Shown here one piece after another: positions 54,930 to 64,000 of a DNA stretch of 64,000 nt. Source of the stretch: Paraburkholderia sp. BCC1886 (lineage in GTDB: Bacteria > Pseudomonadota > Gammaproteobacteria > Burkholderiales > Burkholderiaceae); NCBI RefSeq assembly GCF_900996245.1, contig NZ_CAAJGK010000040.1, forward strand, positions 62,001 through 126,000. The letters are read 5' to 3'. How positions within the stretch are numbered: position 1 is the first letter of the stretch; each line of letters starts with the position of its first letter. The notes below the pieces were generated by a model. The model was not told where the DNA came from. It was given only the letters and a program-made list of their open reading frames with translations, and made no database searches. The translations under genes were made by a program, and so were the position numbers.

Positions 54930-55585
54930 GCGTTTTCCCGCAGCCAGTTGGACAACGCGCCGACGCTCGACGCGACGAATTTCGGGGAAAGCGCCGTCAA
55001 CGAGCCTGCCGGATGCGCACCATAAGTCACGCCAATACCCGCCACGCCCGCGTTGATGGCCATTTGCAGATCGTGCGTCGTATCGCCGACCATCACCGTG
55101 CGCGCCGGGTCCTGGCCCAGTTCCCGCGTCAGTTCATGAAGCATGGCGGGATGCGGTTTCGAAAAAGTCTCGTCGGCACAACGCGTACCGTCGAACAGGC
55201 TGGTGAGCCGCGACTGATCGAGCGCGCGGTTCAAGCCCACACGGCTCTTGCCGGTCGCAACGGCGAGCAGATAGCCCTGATCGCGCAAATCCCGCAGCAT
55301 TTCGCGCACGCCGACGAACAGCTCCGTCATCTGATCTTTACCCAGATAGTGGAAACGATAGCGCTCGGCGAGCCGCGGATAGTCGGACGGGTCGAGCGTG
55401 GGCGCGGCGATTTGCAGCGCGTCGCGCAGGCCGAGGCCGATCACATAGCTCGCGGCCTCGTCGGCCGGCACGGGCAAGCCAAGATCGCGGCAGGCGGCCT
55501 GAATGCTCCGCGTGATGTGGGCGGTCGAATCCATCAAGGTGCCGTCCCAATCGAAGACGATCAGGTCAAATTGCTCTCTAGCCAT
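54926..55585 (-). CDS. HAD-superfamily phosphatase (phosphoglycolate-phosphatase-like)
   Basis: The 219-residue hydrolase has the nucleophile motif IVFDWDGTLMDS (Asp12, Asp14), motif II AVATGKSRVGL and the metal-binding DTTHDLQMA preceded by MVGD. Its closest relatives are phosphoglycolate phosphatase-like enzymes. The substrate is not determined by sequence. ATG 55585 is chosen; it overlaps the rluC stop (55578) by eight bases, so the four genes rluC-HAD-Rieske-sppA are probably one operon. Confidence 0.9.
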   Translation of the reverse strand: MAREQFDLIVFDWDGTLMDSTAHITRSIQAACRDLGLPVPADEAASYVIGLGLRDALQIAAPTLDPSDYPRLAERYRFHYLGKDQMTELFVGVREMLRDLRDQGYLLAVATGKSRVGLNRALDQSRLTSLFDGTRCADETFSKPHPAMLHELTRELGQDPARTVMVGDTTHDLQMAINAGVAGIGVTYGAHPAGSLTALSPKFVASSVGALSNWLRENA

Positions 55586-56603
55586 GCGTTGTCGTCTCCG
55601 GGTGTGACCCATTTCGTAATTCGTTGAGCTGCGCGACGAAAGCGCGGCATTCGGCAGGCAGCGGCGCTTCGAACTGCAGCGGCGCGCCGGTGGCCGGGTG
55701 CGCGAGCTTCAGCCGGTAAGCATGCAGGAACATGCGCTTGATGCCCGGTTTCGCGTTGGCGCGGGCCAGCGCCTTGTTCAGCGCGAAGTCGCCATATTTG
55801 GCGTCGCCGACGATCGGCAGTTCCAGATGCTGCAAATGAACGCGGATCTGATGCGTACGGCCGGTCTTCAGCTCGGCCTCGACCAGCGCATACTCCGGCC
55901 ACTTGTCGATCAGATTGAAAACCGTATGCGACGCCACGCCGTCCGCCTGCACCCGCACGCGGCGCTCGCCGTCGGCAGTCAGATATTTATGCAGCGGCTC
56001 CTTGACTGCGCGGCGACGGCCCCAGTCGCTCGCCCATTCGCCGTGACCGCACGCATAGTAGCGCTTATCCATTTTGTTCTCGCGAATCTGGTCGTGAAGG
56101 TTGACCAGCGCCGAGCGCTTCTTCGCCAGCATCAGGATGCCGGACGTCTCGCGGTCCAGCCGATGCACCAGTTCGAGAAATTTGGCTTGCGGCCGCGCGG
56201 CGCGCATCTGCTCGATCACGCCGAAGGCGACGCCGCTGCCGCCGTGCACGGCCACACCGGCCGGTTTGTCGATGACGAGCATGTGCTCGTCTTCGAAAAT
56301 GATTCTGAATTCGGCGCCCGGCACGGGGACGTGCGCCACGGATTCGTCCGGCTGAGCGACGCGGATGGGCGGCACCCGGACCACGTCGCCGAGCTCCAGC
56401 CGGTACTGCGCGTCGATCCGGCCCTTGTTGACGCGCACTTCGCCGCTGCGCAGGATGCGATAAATATGACTTTTGGGGACGCCTTTACAGACGCGCAACA
56501 GGAAGTTATCAATGCGCTGGCCGGCCGCACTGTCGTCGATCTCGATCATCGAGACCTGGTCGCTTGCGACCGATTTCTGGGATATTTTGCCTAACTCTTT
56601 CAT
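55578..56603 (-). CDS. rluC: 23S rRNA pseudouridine synthase RluC
   Basis: RluC converts specific uridines of 23S rRNA to pseudouridine (in E. coli 955, 2504 and 2580). The 341-residue protein has an S4 RNA-binding domain (about residues 20-85), the catalytic Asp150 in VHRLDRETSGILMLAK and the conserved GRTHQIRVHLQHLELPIVGD. It is divergent from rne, and the TATATT on the minus strand lies only a few bases upstream of the ATG, so the transcript leader could be very short. That last point is inference. Confidence 0.95.
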   Translation of the reverse strand: MKELGKISQKSVASDQVSMIEIDDSAAGQRIDNFLLRVCKGVPKSHIYRILRSGEVRVNKGRIDAQYRLELGDVVRVPPIRVAQPDESVAHVPVPGAEFRIIFEDEHMLVIDKPAGVAVHGGSGVAFGVIEQMRAARPQAKFLELVHRLDRETSGILMLAKKRSALVNLHDQIRENKMDKRYYACGHGEWASDWGRRRAVKEPLHKYLTADGERRVRVQADGVASHTVFNLIDKWPEYALVEAELKTGRTHQIRVHLQHLELPIVGDAKYGDFALNKALARANAKPGIKRMFLHAYRLKLAHPATGAPLQFEAPLPAECRAFVAQLNELRNGSHPETTTHG

Positions 56604-57348
56604 TCTGAATATAATTTGCCCAGCAGTCTGCGGCGGCCGGCGCAGTGACCGGCGAAGTACCGATTTTCGGGCAGATTGCGCAGGTGCAAGCGATAAACCG
56701 TTATTTTACTTGCGCCGGGGTCTGGTTGCTCACCCTTAAAATGAGATGCAACAAGTTGTACGCACGAGGTCAGTGCCCGGCAGGGGCGGCGCCCATAGGC
56801 GCGTTCGGTCAGGGTCGGCTTCGACGGTAACGGAATTTTGGTCAAAAAGAATTTAACTTTCAGCTTCGGTGTGGGCGTTCTGATGCCTTATTGGTTCGAA
56901 GCTGCAGGTGGCGAAAATACGGCGTGCGCCCGAGGCGTCTTGTAGAAAGTACAAGACATGGCGACGTCAAAATGAGGCGAGACACCCCCAGCGAGAAAAG
57001 ACGCGCCGCCTGCGCGAACTTCCCGTTGCGGCACGACCGCAGCCTCCGACCCCTCCGGTCACGCGCCCAGTCGGCGCACCGGCGCGAGTGGAAGAGAGGC
57101 TGTTTCAGGTCTGCTGGCAGAACCCGCGGCGTGTCGGGTCGTTATTTGAAGCCGTGTTCGCATGTGCCCTGCGGCACCGCGCCCTTTTTCGACGGGGCCG
57201 GGCCCTCCCAGGCAATTCTCCCGCCAATGTTTCCCGCTCCAGCGTACTTGTGAAAACACAATAAGGCGCGGCATGCCGCTGCCCTCTTCGCTCTCGCGAC
57301 TGACAACCGCGCAGCTGAGGTCAGGCTAAGCCGCTCTGGAGCCGTTCA
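56604..57348. other. 745-bp rluC-rne divergent region with long rne leader
   Basis: The rluC and rne genes point away from each other here. In E. coli, the rne 5' leader is long and structured and lets RNase E cut its own mRNA. This gap fits a similarly long leader and contains at least one small hairpin (56937-56957). A T/A-rich stretch near 56830-56870 could hold the rne promoter, but I could not pick a clear -35/-10 pair. No protein-coding frame is convincing. Confidence 0.6.
56937..56957 (+). promoter_or_regulatory. hairpin in the rne leader
   Basis: GTCTTGTA (56937-56944) and TACAAGAC (56950-56957) form an 8-bp perfect stem with the loop GAAAG. No T run follows, so it is not a terminator. 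It could be part of the feedback-control structure of the rne leader, as with hp2 in E. coli, but that is inference. Confidence 0.5.
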
Positions 57349-60300
57349 ATGAAACGCATGTTGTTTAATGCGACGCAGCAGGAAGAACTGCGCGTCGCCA
57401 TCGTCGATGGGCAAAAACTCATCGATATCGACATCGAAACCGCCGGTCGCGAACAGCGCAAAGGCAATATTTACAAAGGCATCATCACGCGCATCGAGCC
57501 GTCGCTCGAAGCGTGTTTCGTCAATTACGGCGAAGACCGCCACGGCTTCCTTCCATTCAAGGAAGTCGCCCGCCAGTACTTCCGCGACGGCGTCGACATG
57601 CGCTCCGCGCGCATCCAGGACGCCCTGCGCGAAGGTCAGGAACTGATCGTCCAGGTCGAAAAAGAAGAGCGCGGCAACAAGGGCGCGGCCCTGACCACGT
57701 TCATCTCGCTGGCCGGCCGCTATCTGGTGCTGATGCCGAACAACCCGCGCGGCGGCGGCGTGTCGCGCCGGATCGAAGGCGACGACCGTCAGGAACTGCG
57801 CGAAACCATGGCGCAACTGCAATTGCCGGAAGGCATGAGCATCATCGCGCGCACGGCCGGCATTGGCCGTTCCGCCGAAGAGCTGCAGTGGGACCTGAAC
57901 TATCTGATGCAACTGTGGCGCGCCATCGAGGCTGCGTCGCAAAGCGGTTCGAGTGGTCAGCCGATGCTGATCTATCTGGAATCGAGCCTCGTCATTCGCG
58001 CAATCCGCGATTATTTCCAGCCGGATATCGGCGAAATTCTGATCGACACCAACGAAATCCATGACCAGGCGCGCGCCTTCATGGATATCGTGATGCCGGA
58101 CAATGTCAGCAAGGTGAAGCGGTATCACGACGACGTGCCGCTGTTCTCGCGCTTCCAGATCGAGCATCAGATCGAAACCGCGTACTCGCGCACCGTGCCG
58201 CTGCCTTCGGGCGGCGCCATCGTGATCGACCACACGGAAGCGCTGGTCGCGATCGACGTGAACTCGGCGCGTGCCACCAAGGGCGCGGACATCGAGGAAA
58301 CGGCGGCCCGCACCAACCTCGAAGCCGCCGACGAAGTCGCCCGCCAGTTGCGCCTGCGCGACCTGGGCGGCCTGATCGTGATCGACTTCATCGACATGGA
58401 ATCGGCCAAGAGCCAGCGCGAAGTCGAGCAGCGCCTGAAAGACGCGCTCAAGCACGACCGCGCGCGCGTCCAGATGGGCAAGATTTCGCGCTTCGGCCTG
58501 ATGGAACTGTCGCGTCAGCGTCTGCGTCCGGCCCTGTCGGAAGGCAGCCACGTGACCTGCCCGCGCTGTAACGGCACGGGCCATATTCGCGATACCGAAT
58601 CGTCCGCGCTGCAAGTGCTGCGGATCATTCAGGAAGAAGCGATGAAGGAAAACACCGCGGCCATCCATTGCCAGGTGCCGGTCGAAGTGACCGCCTTCCT
58701 GTTGAACGAAAAGCGCGCCGAAATCAACAAGATCGAGTCGCGTTTCAAGGTCAATGTCGTTCTGATCCCGAACAAGCACCTCGACACGCCGCATTACAAG
58801 CTCGAACGTCTGCGTCACGACGACGCGCGTCTCGACGACCCGCGTGCTTCGTGGAAGATGGCCGAAGAAGCCGCTCGCGAACTGGAATCCGAAACCGGCT
58901 ACAGCAAGCGCACCGAAGAAGTGAAGCCGAAGCAGGAAGCCGCGGTCAAGGGCATCACGCCCGAGAAGCCAGCGCCGAGCGCGCCGGTTCGTCCGGTCGC
59001 AACGCCCGCTCCGACCCCGGTCACGCCGGCGGCCGGCGGCTTTATCGGCTGGTTGAAGAATCTGTTCGGCGTGCAGCCGGCTGCACCGGCTCCGGTCGCA
59101 CCGGCTCCCGCCGACAAGCAGGCCCGTCCGCAACGCGGCGAGCGCACGGAGCGCGGTGAGCGCACCGGCGAACGCACTGGCGAGCGCGGCGGCGACCGTA
59201 ATCGCAACCGCCGTAACGGTAGCGGCGCAGGTGGCCGCGATGCAGCAGGACGCGGCGAAGGCGCGAACGGCGGCCGTCAGGGTCAAGGCCAAGGTCAGGG
59301 TCAAGCCCAGCAGCCGTCGCAGCGTCGCGAGGAACGCGAACCGCGTGAGGGTCGTGAACCGCGCGAAGCCCGTGAGGGTCGCGAAGGTCGCGAGGCACGC
59401 GAACCGCGCGAACCGCGTGAGGGACGTGAAGCACGCGAGCCGCGTGGCAATCGGGAACCGCGTGAACCGCGCGAGGCCCGTGAAGTCCGCGAACCGCGTG
59501 AAGGCCGTGAGCCGCGAGAAGCACGCGAAAATCGTGGCAACGAGCGCACGGATGCGGTCGATGGCGCTGCGCGTGGCGATCGTCAGGAACGCGGCGAACG
59601 CCGTGAGCGTGGCGAACGTACCGACCGTGGCGAGCGCGGCGGCGAGCGCGGCGGCGAGCGCCGCAAGCCGCAAGCCGAAGCAACCGATGCCCTGCTGCAA
59701 GCCGACGCGCAAACCGCCGAAGAACTGGCGATCAACCAGCCCACGCTGGATGAAAACGGCGTGCCGCTCGATCAGGAAGCCGTGGCGCGCGAAGGCGAAG
59801 AGCGCCGCCGTCGTCGTCGCGGTCGTCGTGGCGGCCGTCGTGAGCGTGAAGAGGACGTTAACGGCAACCTGGCAGCGGATGTCGCGGAAGGCGAAGGTAA
59901 TAACGACGGTAGCAACGACAGCAGCAACGCGGCAGACGAAGCGCCGGTGCGTACGCATCAGCCGGTCGAGCCGGCCGTCGCCGTCGCCGAAGAGCAGCAT
60001 GTGAAGCCGGTGGAAGTGGTCGTTGCAGCGGTCGCGACGCCCACGGCAGTCGTCACCGAACTGCACGCTGCCACTGAAACGCCGGCCCTGGCTGTCGAAA
60101 AGGCGGCGAAATCGGAAGCGCTGGAACCGGTGGTCGAAGTCGAGCAGCCAGCAAGCGTGGCCGAACCGGTCGTGCAAGCCGCCGCTCAACCGGTGGAAGC
60201 CGCGCAAGCCGCACCGTCCGCCAGCGAAACGGTTTCGCTGGTCGAACCGGCTGCCGAAACTGCACCGGCAACTCAGGCTCAGGCTCCGGCTCCGGCCGAG

Positions 60301-60735
60301 CCGTTCCATGCACCGGTCGTCGAAGCTGAGGCTGCTCCGGCGCCGGTCGAAACAGCAGCGCCCGCCATCGTGGCAGAAGCGCCCGCTGTCGAGACGGCAC
60401 CGCAGGCTGACATCGTCGAACCGCAACCGGTCGTGACGTCCGTCGCGCCTACGGTGGCCCCCGTGGCCGCGCCGGAAGCTGCACCCGCAGCCGTGCAACC
60501 GGCGCCCGTCGTCGCAGCACCGCAGGCGACGCGTACGCCCGCCGTGTCGGCGGAAACCCTGAAACCGGTGCTGGAACAAGCCGGTCTCGTCTGGGTGAAC
60601 ACCGACGCCGACAAGTTGCGCGCCGCTCAGGAAAGCGCTGCGCAAGCCGCCAAACCGGCCCGTGTCGTGCGCGAGCGCAAGCCCTTGCCGCCGCAGGACA
60701 GCGCACCGATGCAGCAGGTCGAAACCGGCAAATAA
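57349..60735 (+). CDS. rne: ribonuclease E
   Basis: RNase E starts decay of most mRNAs and processes rRNA and tRNA, and scaffolds the degradosome. The 1128-residue protein has an S1 domain (about residues 35-125), catalytic Asp303 in [15 protein letters not shown] and Asp346 in [13 protein letters not shown], and the zinc link Cys404 and Cys407 in CPRCNGTGH, all at E. coli numbering. The C-terminal half (from about 520) is disordered: an Arg/Glu-rich repeat block (about residues 655-790, [20 protein letters not shown]) followed by a Pro/Ala/Val-rich tail. A strong terminator follows 62 bases after the stop. The degradosome partner sites in this tail are not recognisable by eye. Confidence 0.98.
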   Translation: MKRMLFNATQQEELRVAIVDGQKLIDIDIETAGREQRKGNIYKGIITRIEPSLEACFVNYGEDRHGFLPFKEVARQYFRDGVDMRSARIQDALREGQELIVQVEKEERGNKGAALTTFISLAGRYLVLMPNNPRGGGVSRRIEGDDRQELRETMAQLQLPEGMSIIARTAGIGRSAEELQWDLNYLMQLWRAIEAASQSGSSGQPMLIYLESSLVIRAIRDYFQPDIGEILIDTNEIHDQARAFMDIVMPDNVSKVKRYHDDVPLFSRFQIEHQIETAYSRTVPLPSGGAIVIDHTEALVAIDVNSARATKGADIEETAARTNLEAADEVARQLRLRDLGGLIVIDFIDMESAKSQREVEQRLKDALKHDRARVQMGKISRFGLMELSRQRLRPALSEGSHVTCPRCNGTGHIRDTESSALQVLRIIQEEAMKENTAAIHCQVPVEVTAFLLNEKRAEINKIESRFKVNVVLIPNKHLDTPHYKLERLRHDDARLDDPRASWKMAEEAARELESETGYSKRTEEVKPKQEAAVKGITPEKPAPSAPVRPVATPAPTPVTPAAGGFIGWLKNLFGVQPAAPAPVAPAPADKQARPQRGERTERGERTGERTGERGGDRNRNRRNGSGAGGRDAAGRGEGANGGRQGQGQGQGQAQQPSQRREEREPREGREPREAREGREGREAREPREPREGREAREPRGNREPREPREAREVREPREGREPREARENRGNERTDAVDGAARGDRQERGERRERGERTDRGERGGERGGERRKPQAEATDALLQADAQTAEELAINQPTLDENGVPLDQEAVAREGEERRRRRRGRRGGRREREEDVNGNLAADVAEGEGNNDGSNDSSNAADEAPVRTHQPVEPAVAVAEEQHVKPVEVVVAAVATPTAVVTELHAATETPALAVEKAAKSEALEPVVEVEQPASVAEPVVQAAAQPVEAAQAAPSASETVSLVEPAAETAPATQAQAPAPAEPFHAPVVEAEAAPAPVETAAPAIVAEAPAVETAPQADIVEPQPVVTSVAPTVAPVAAPEAAPAAVQPAPVVAAPQATRTPAVSAETLKPVLEQAGLVWVNTDADKLRAAQESAAQAAKPARVVRERKPLPPQDSAPMQQVETGK

Positions 60736-61000
60736 GCCAGAAAACGAGCTGAGAAACAGCCGGGCAACCTGGCGAAACAGGCCGCCCGGTCATCTGAAAA
60801 AAGCCCGCCCTAACCGGCGGGCTTTTTTCTTGCGCGCTTTTTGCCTGCTTTTTGCTGCTTCTTGCCTGCTTCTTGCGTGTCGAGTCAGCAACCGCACGAG
60901 CGCGCTATGCCGAAGCTAGCCGGCCGCCTATCAGTCCGGCAACGCATTTCCGATAGAATGAACCGTGGTTTTTCCCCGCCGTCCCTCAACCAAGCCTTTC
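60736..61000. other. rne-moaA intergenic region with T/C-rich repeats
   Basis: After the rne terminator the DNA has several degenerate copies of CTTCTTGCCTG (about 60838-60880). The moaA promoter must lie between here and 61001. A frame that extends upstream of moaA (GTG at 60965) is not favoured. Confidence 0.5.
60797..60828 (+). terminator. intrinsic terminator after rne
   Basis: AAAAAAGCCCGCC and GGCGGGCTTTTTT pair with a six-base loop. It ends rne transcription. Confidence 0.92.
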
Positions 61001-62110
61001 ATGTCCCGACGCGTCATTCCCGTTACCGATTTCAGCGCGATACCGGTCATCTCCGGCCCCGCGCAGATGCCCAGCGGCGTGCTGCACGACACGCTGGCGC
61101 GTCCGCTGCGCGACTTGCGCATCTCGGTGACGGATCGTTGCAACTTCCGCTGCGTCTACTGCATGCCGCGCGCCGTGTTCGACAAGGACTACGCGTTCCT
61201 GCCGCACAGCGCGTTGCTGAGCTTCGAGGAAATCGAAAGGCTGGCGCGACTCTTCGTCGCGCATGGCGTGGAAAAAATCCGGCTGACCGGCGGCGAGCCG
61301 TTGCTGCGCAAGAATCTGGAAGTCCTGATCGAGCGCCTCGCGCGCCTCACGACCCCGGCGGGCCAGCCGCTCGACCTCACCCTCACCACCAACGGTTCGC
61401 TGCTCGCACGCAAGGCCCGCAGCCTCAAGGACGCCGGCCTCACCCGCGTCACCGTCAGCCTCGACGCACTGAACGAACCGCTGTTTCGCCGCATGAACGA
61501 CGCGGATTTCGCCGTTGCCGACGTGCTCGACGGCATTGCCGCGGCACAAGCGGCCGGACTGGCGCCGGTCAAAGTCAACATGGTGGTCAAACACGGCACG
61601 AACGACGGCGAAATCCTGCCGATGGCGCGCCACTTCAAAGGCTCGGGCGCGGTGCTGCGCTTCATCGAATACATGGATGTCGGCACGTCGAACGGCTGGA
61701 ACATGGCCGAAGTGCTGCCGTCGGCCGACGTCGTCACGCGGATTGCCGAGCAGTTTCCGCTGGTGCCGCTCGACCCGCACAGTGCGGCCGAAACCGCGCA
61801 GCGCTGGGGTTACGTGGATGGCAGCGGTGAAATAGGCGTGATATCCAGCGTCACGCGCGCGTTTTGCGCGAGTTGTACGCGGGCGCGTCTGTCGACCGAA
61901 GGCAAGCTGTATCTTTGCCTGTTTGCGTCCGGGGGCCATGACCTGCGCGCGCTCGTGCGTGGCGGCGCGAGCGACGCCGAACTCGGCACCGCCGTCGCCG
62001 AAATCTGGCAAGGGCGCAGCGACCGCTATTCGCAGTTGCGTGGCAGCGCCACTGCCGAATCGCGCACGCTGGACGGCCGGCGTGTGGAAATGTCCTACAT
62101 CGGCGGCTGA
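61001..62110 (+). CDS. moaA: GTP 3',8-cyclase MoaA
   Basis: MoaA is a radical-SAM enzyme that begins molybdenum-cofactor synthesis from GTP. The 369-residue protein has the radical-SAM cluster motif Cys47/Cys51/Cys54 in [10 protein letters not shown], the second cluster motif in [19 protein letters not shown], and the C-terminal Gly-Gly needed for activity. ATG 61001 gives [20 protein letters not shown]. mobA follows after 26 bases. Confidence 0.97.
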   Translation: MSRRVIPVTDFSAIPVISGPAQMPSGVLHDTLARPLRDLRISVTDRCNFRCVYCMPRAVFDKDYAFLPHSALLSFEEIERLARLFVAHGVEKIRLTGGEPLLRKNLEVLIERLARLTTPAGQPLDLTLTTNGSLLARKARSLKDAGLTRVTVSLDALNEPLFRRMNDADFAVADVLDGIAAAQAAGLAPVKVNMVVKHGTNDGEILPMARHFKGSGAVLRFIEYMDVGTSNGWNMAEVLPSADVVTRIAEQFPLVPLDPHSAAETAQRWGYVDGSGEIGVISSVTRAFCASCTRARLSTEGKLYLCLFASGGHDLRALVRGGASDAELGTAVAEIWQGRSDRYSQLRGSATAESRTLDGRRVEMSYIGG

Positions 62111-62136
62111 GCGGCCGTCCTCATCGCTGCCGCGTC

Positions 62137-62784
62137 ATGAACCTCGTTTTGAACCTCGTTTCTCCTGCCCGCGAACACATCACCGGCCTGTTACTTGCGG
62201 GCGGGCGCGGCACGCGGATGGGCGGCGTCGACAAAGGTCTGCAAACCCTGCACGGCGAGCCGCTTGCCGGCCACGTGCTCAAGCGTCTTGCGCCGCAAGT
62301 CGGCGCCCTGCTGATCAGCGCGAATCGCCATGCCGACATTTACGCCGAACTCGGCGCCCCGTTCGGCGCGAACGTGGTGGCCGACACGCTGCCCGACTAC
62401 CCCGGTCCACTGGCCGGCTTGCTGACCGGCCTGCGCGCCGCCGCCACCCCATATCTGCTAAGCGCCCCCTGTGACACACCGGGCCTGCCCGCCGACCTTG
62501 CGAGCCGCCTCGCCGAAGCGCTGCAGGCAAGCAACGCGGACATCGCCACGGCGGTCACCGTCGATGCACACGGCCAACGTTCCCTGCACCCTGTCTTCGC
62601 GCTCGTGCGCATTGGTCTCGCCGACGACCTGTCGGCCTTTCTGGACGCGGGTGAGCGCAGAGTTCGCGCGTGGTACGCGCGCCACACGACCGTGGAAGTC
62701 GTCTTTACCGACGAGCGCGCGTTTTACAATGCCAACTCGCTACAAGAACTCGCCGACCTCGAGCATGACCGAGGCCCCGGTTGA
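62137..62784 (+). CDS. mobA: molybdenum cofactor guanylyltransferase MobA
   Basis: MobA attaches GMP to molybdopterin to give the bis-MGD cofactor. The 215-residue protein has the nucleotide loop LLLAGGRGTRMGGVDKGLQ (about residues 18-36), LISANRHADIYAE and the metal-site SAPCDTPGLP. It lies between moaA and moeA in the same direction, with 60 bases before moeA. Confidence 0.95.
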   Translation: MNLVLNLVSPAREHITGLLLAGGRGTRMGGVDKGLQTLHGEPLAGHVLKRLAPQVGALLISANRHADIYAELGAPFGANVVADTLPDYPGPLAGLLTGLRAAATPYLLSAPCDTPGLPADLASRLAEALQASNADIATAVTVDAHGQRSLHPVFALVRIGLADDLSAFLDAGERRVRAWYARHTTVEVVFTDERAFYNANSLQELADLEHDRGPG

Positions 62785-62844
62785 AATCCGCTCCGGCCGC
62801 ACGGCAACTGCCGCTCCCGCCGCCGGCCGCGACGTCCAGCCCTC

Positions 62845-64000
62845 ATGACCACGCTCAACGAATTTTCCCGCTGCGTCGCACAGTACGATCCTCACGCGCT
62901 GCCTGTCCCGGCCGCCCAGGCGATCGTCCGTCAATGGGCGACGCCGGTCACGGCCGTCGAGCGGGTGCCATTGCGCGACGCGCTCGATCGCGTGCTGGCA
63001 ACGGACATCGTCTCGCCCATCGACGTCCCCTCGCACGACAACTCCGCCATGGACGGCTACGCGTTCAGCAGCGCGGCGCTCGCCGCAGCCGCCGGCACAC
63101 TGGAATTGCGCATCGCCGGCCGGGCGCTCGCCGGGCATCCGTTCGCCGGCCACGTCGATGCCACGCAATGCGTGCGCGTGATGACCGGCGCCTCGATGCC
63201 GCATGAATGCGATACGGTCGTCCCTCAGGAACGGGTCGAACAAGGCGGCGACACGCTTTCCATCCGCTTCGCGGCGGACGCCGTAGAGCCCGGCGCGAAC
63301 CGGCGCCGCGCCGGCGAAGACCTCGCGCGCGGCCAGGCCGCGTTGCGCGCCGGCCGGATCATGCGGGCATCCGACCTGGGCTTGCTGGCCTCCCTCGGTA
63401 TTGGCGAAATCAATGTGCGGCGGCGTCTGCGCGTCGCATTCTTCTCGACCGGCGACGAACTGCGCTCGCTCGGCGATGCGCTCGATCCAGGCTGTGTGTA
63501 CGACAGCAACCGCTACACGCTGTTCGCGATGCTGCGGCGCCTGAACATCGATACGCTCGACCTCGGTGTGGTGCGCGACGAACCGGCCGCGCTCGAAGCC
63601 GCCTTGCGAGGCGCTGCGGCCAGCGCCGACGTGGTGTTGACTTCCGGCGGCGTGTCGGTCGGCGAAGCAGACCTGACCCGCCAGTTGCTGCAGACCTTCG
63701 GCGACGTCGCGTTCTGGAGTCTGGCCATGCGTCCCGGCCGGCCGCTCGCGTTCGGCCGTATCTGGTCCGGCGAACGGCCGGGTCTCGGGCTGCCCGCGCT
63801 ATTCTTCGGCTTGCCTGGCAATCCCGTGGCGGTGATGGTGACGTTCTACCAGATCGTGCGCGAGGCGCTGCTCCTCATGTCCGGCGCCGACGTGCCGCCG
63901 CCGCCGTTGCTGCATGCCGTCAGCCGTCAGGTCATCCGCAAGCGCGTTGGCCGCACGGAATTCCAGCGCGGCGTCGCCCAGCAGGATGCACGCGGACAAT
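62845..64000 (+). CDS. moeA: molybdopterin molybdenumtransferase MoeA (partial)
   Basis: MoeA inserts molybdate into adenylylated molybdopterin. The gene starts with ATG at 62845 (MTTLNEFSRCVAQYDPHALP) and is open to the right edge, 385 codons. Seen are the conserved DVPSHDNSAMDGYAF, RVMTGASMPHECDTVVPQE, FSTGDELRSLGDAL, LTSGGVSVGEADLTRQLL, and FFGLPGNPVAVMVTF. The remaining C-terminal domain is beyond the window. It completes the moaA-mobA-moeA set. Confidence 0.97.
   Translation, partial: MTTLNEFSRCVAQYDPHALPVPAAQAIVRQWATPVTAVERVPLRDALDRVLATDIVSPIDVPSHDNSAMDGYAFSSAALAAAAGTLELRIAGRALAGHPFAGHVDATQCVRVMTGASMPHECDTVVPQERVEQGGDTLSIRFAADAVEPGANRRRAGEDLARGQAALRAGRIMRASDLGLLASLGIGEINVRRRLRVAFFSTGDELRSLGDALDPGCVYDSNRYTLFAMLRRLNIDTLDLGVVRDEPAALEAALRGAAASADVVLTSGGVSVGEADLTRQLLQTFGDVAFWSLAMRPGRPLAFGRIWSGERPGLGLPALFFGLPGNPVAVMVTFYQIVREALLLMSGADVPPPPLLHAVSRQVIRKRVGRTEFQRGVAQQDARGQ

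Noticed and set aside
57346..60645. A 1099-residue open frame antisense to rne
   Set aside because: It is a shadow of rne. It lacks conserved motifs, and the high GC and Arg/Glu repeats of rne keep the reverse frame free of stops.
1..64000. Defence, toxin-antitoxin, secretion or biosynthetic gene cluster
   Set aside because: Looked for and not seen. All recognisable genes belong to housekeeping or common stress functions.

Overview
The window is ordinary chromosomal DNA of a high-GC betaproteobacterium, most likely Paraburkholderia or Burkholderia. Codon use and GC are uniform. The gene order is a Burkholderiales core order: lepA-lepB-rnc-era-recO-pdxJ-acpS-nagZ behind rpoE-rseA-rseB-mucD, rnhA-dnaQ, uvrC-pgsA-tRNA-Gly/Cys, earP-efp, and plsX-fabH-fabD-fabG-acpP-fabF. 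I see no prophage, insertion sequence, CRISPR array, toxin-antitoxin pair or recognisable defence island.

Layout. 1-5 kb (minus strand): the 5' part of carA, an MFS transporter, mltD and gloB. 5-7.4 kb (plus): a SAM methyltransferase, rnhA, dnaQ, tRNA-Val. 7.6-17 kb: two ABC half-exporters, two membrane proteins, a GT4 glycosyltransferase and the trehalose pair otsB-otsA. 17-19.5 kb: a copper/cytochrome-oxidase assembly set (Sco, PCu(A)C, CtaG). 19.5-23.4 kb: an ElaA-type acetyltransferase, a GAF-GGDEF protein, a TraB/GumN protein and an orphan lipoprotein. 23.4-27 kb: tRNA-Cys, two identical tRNA-Gly genes, pgsA and uvrC. 27-31.5 kb: earP, efp, a CsbD-like gene and an NtrC-type regulator. 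31.5-51.9 kb: a 20-kb minus-strand run of translation, envelope-stress, peptidoglycan and fatty-acid genes. 52-57 kb: maf, an RsmI-like methylase, sppA, a Rieske protein, an HAD phosphatase and rluC. 57-64 kb: rne, then moaA-mobA-moeA, with moeA cut by the window edge.

How genes work together. EarP should rhamnosylate Arg32 of the EF-P encoded next to it. Sigma-E (rpoE) is restrained by RseA/RseB, with the MucD protease downstream. PlsX, FabH, FabD, FabG, AcpP and FabF supply fatty acids, and AcpS, 12 kb away in the same run, activates AcpP. MoaA, MobA and MoeA make molybdenum cofactor.

Most interesting points. No complete new system is evident. The best leads are regulatory: a good sigma-54 (-24/-12) promoter in front of the CsbD-like gene, right beside an orphan sigma-54 activator; intrinsic terminators placed immediately upstream of lepA, fabF and plsX inside the long run; a cluster of GTTAC half-sites in front of rpoE; and a concentration of short tandem repeats in uvrC, earP and the efp leader. 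Several nucleic-acid enzymes (RNase III, RecO, UvrC, RNase E) carry long low-complexity additions.
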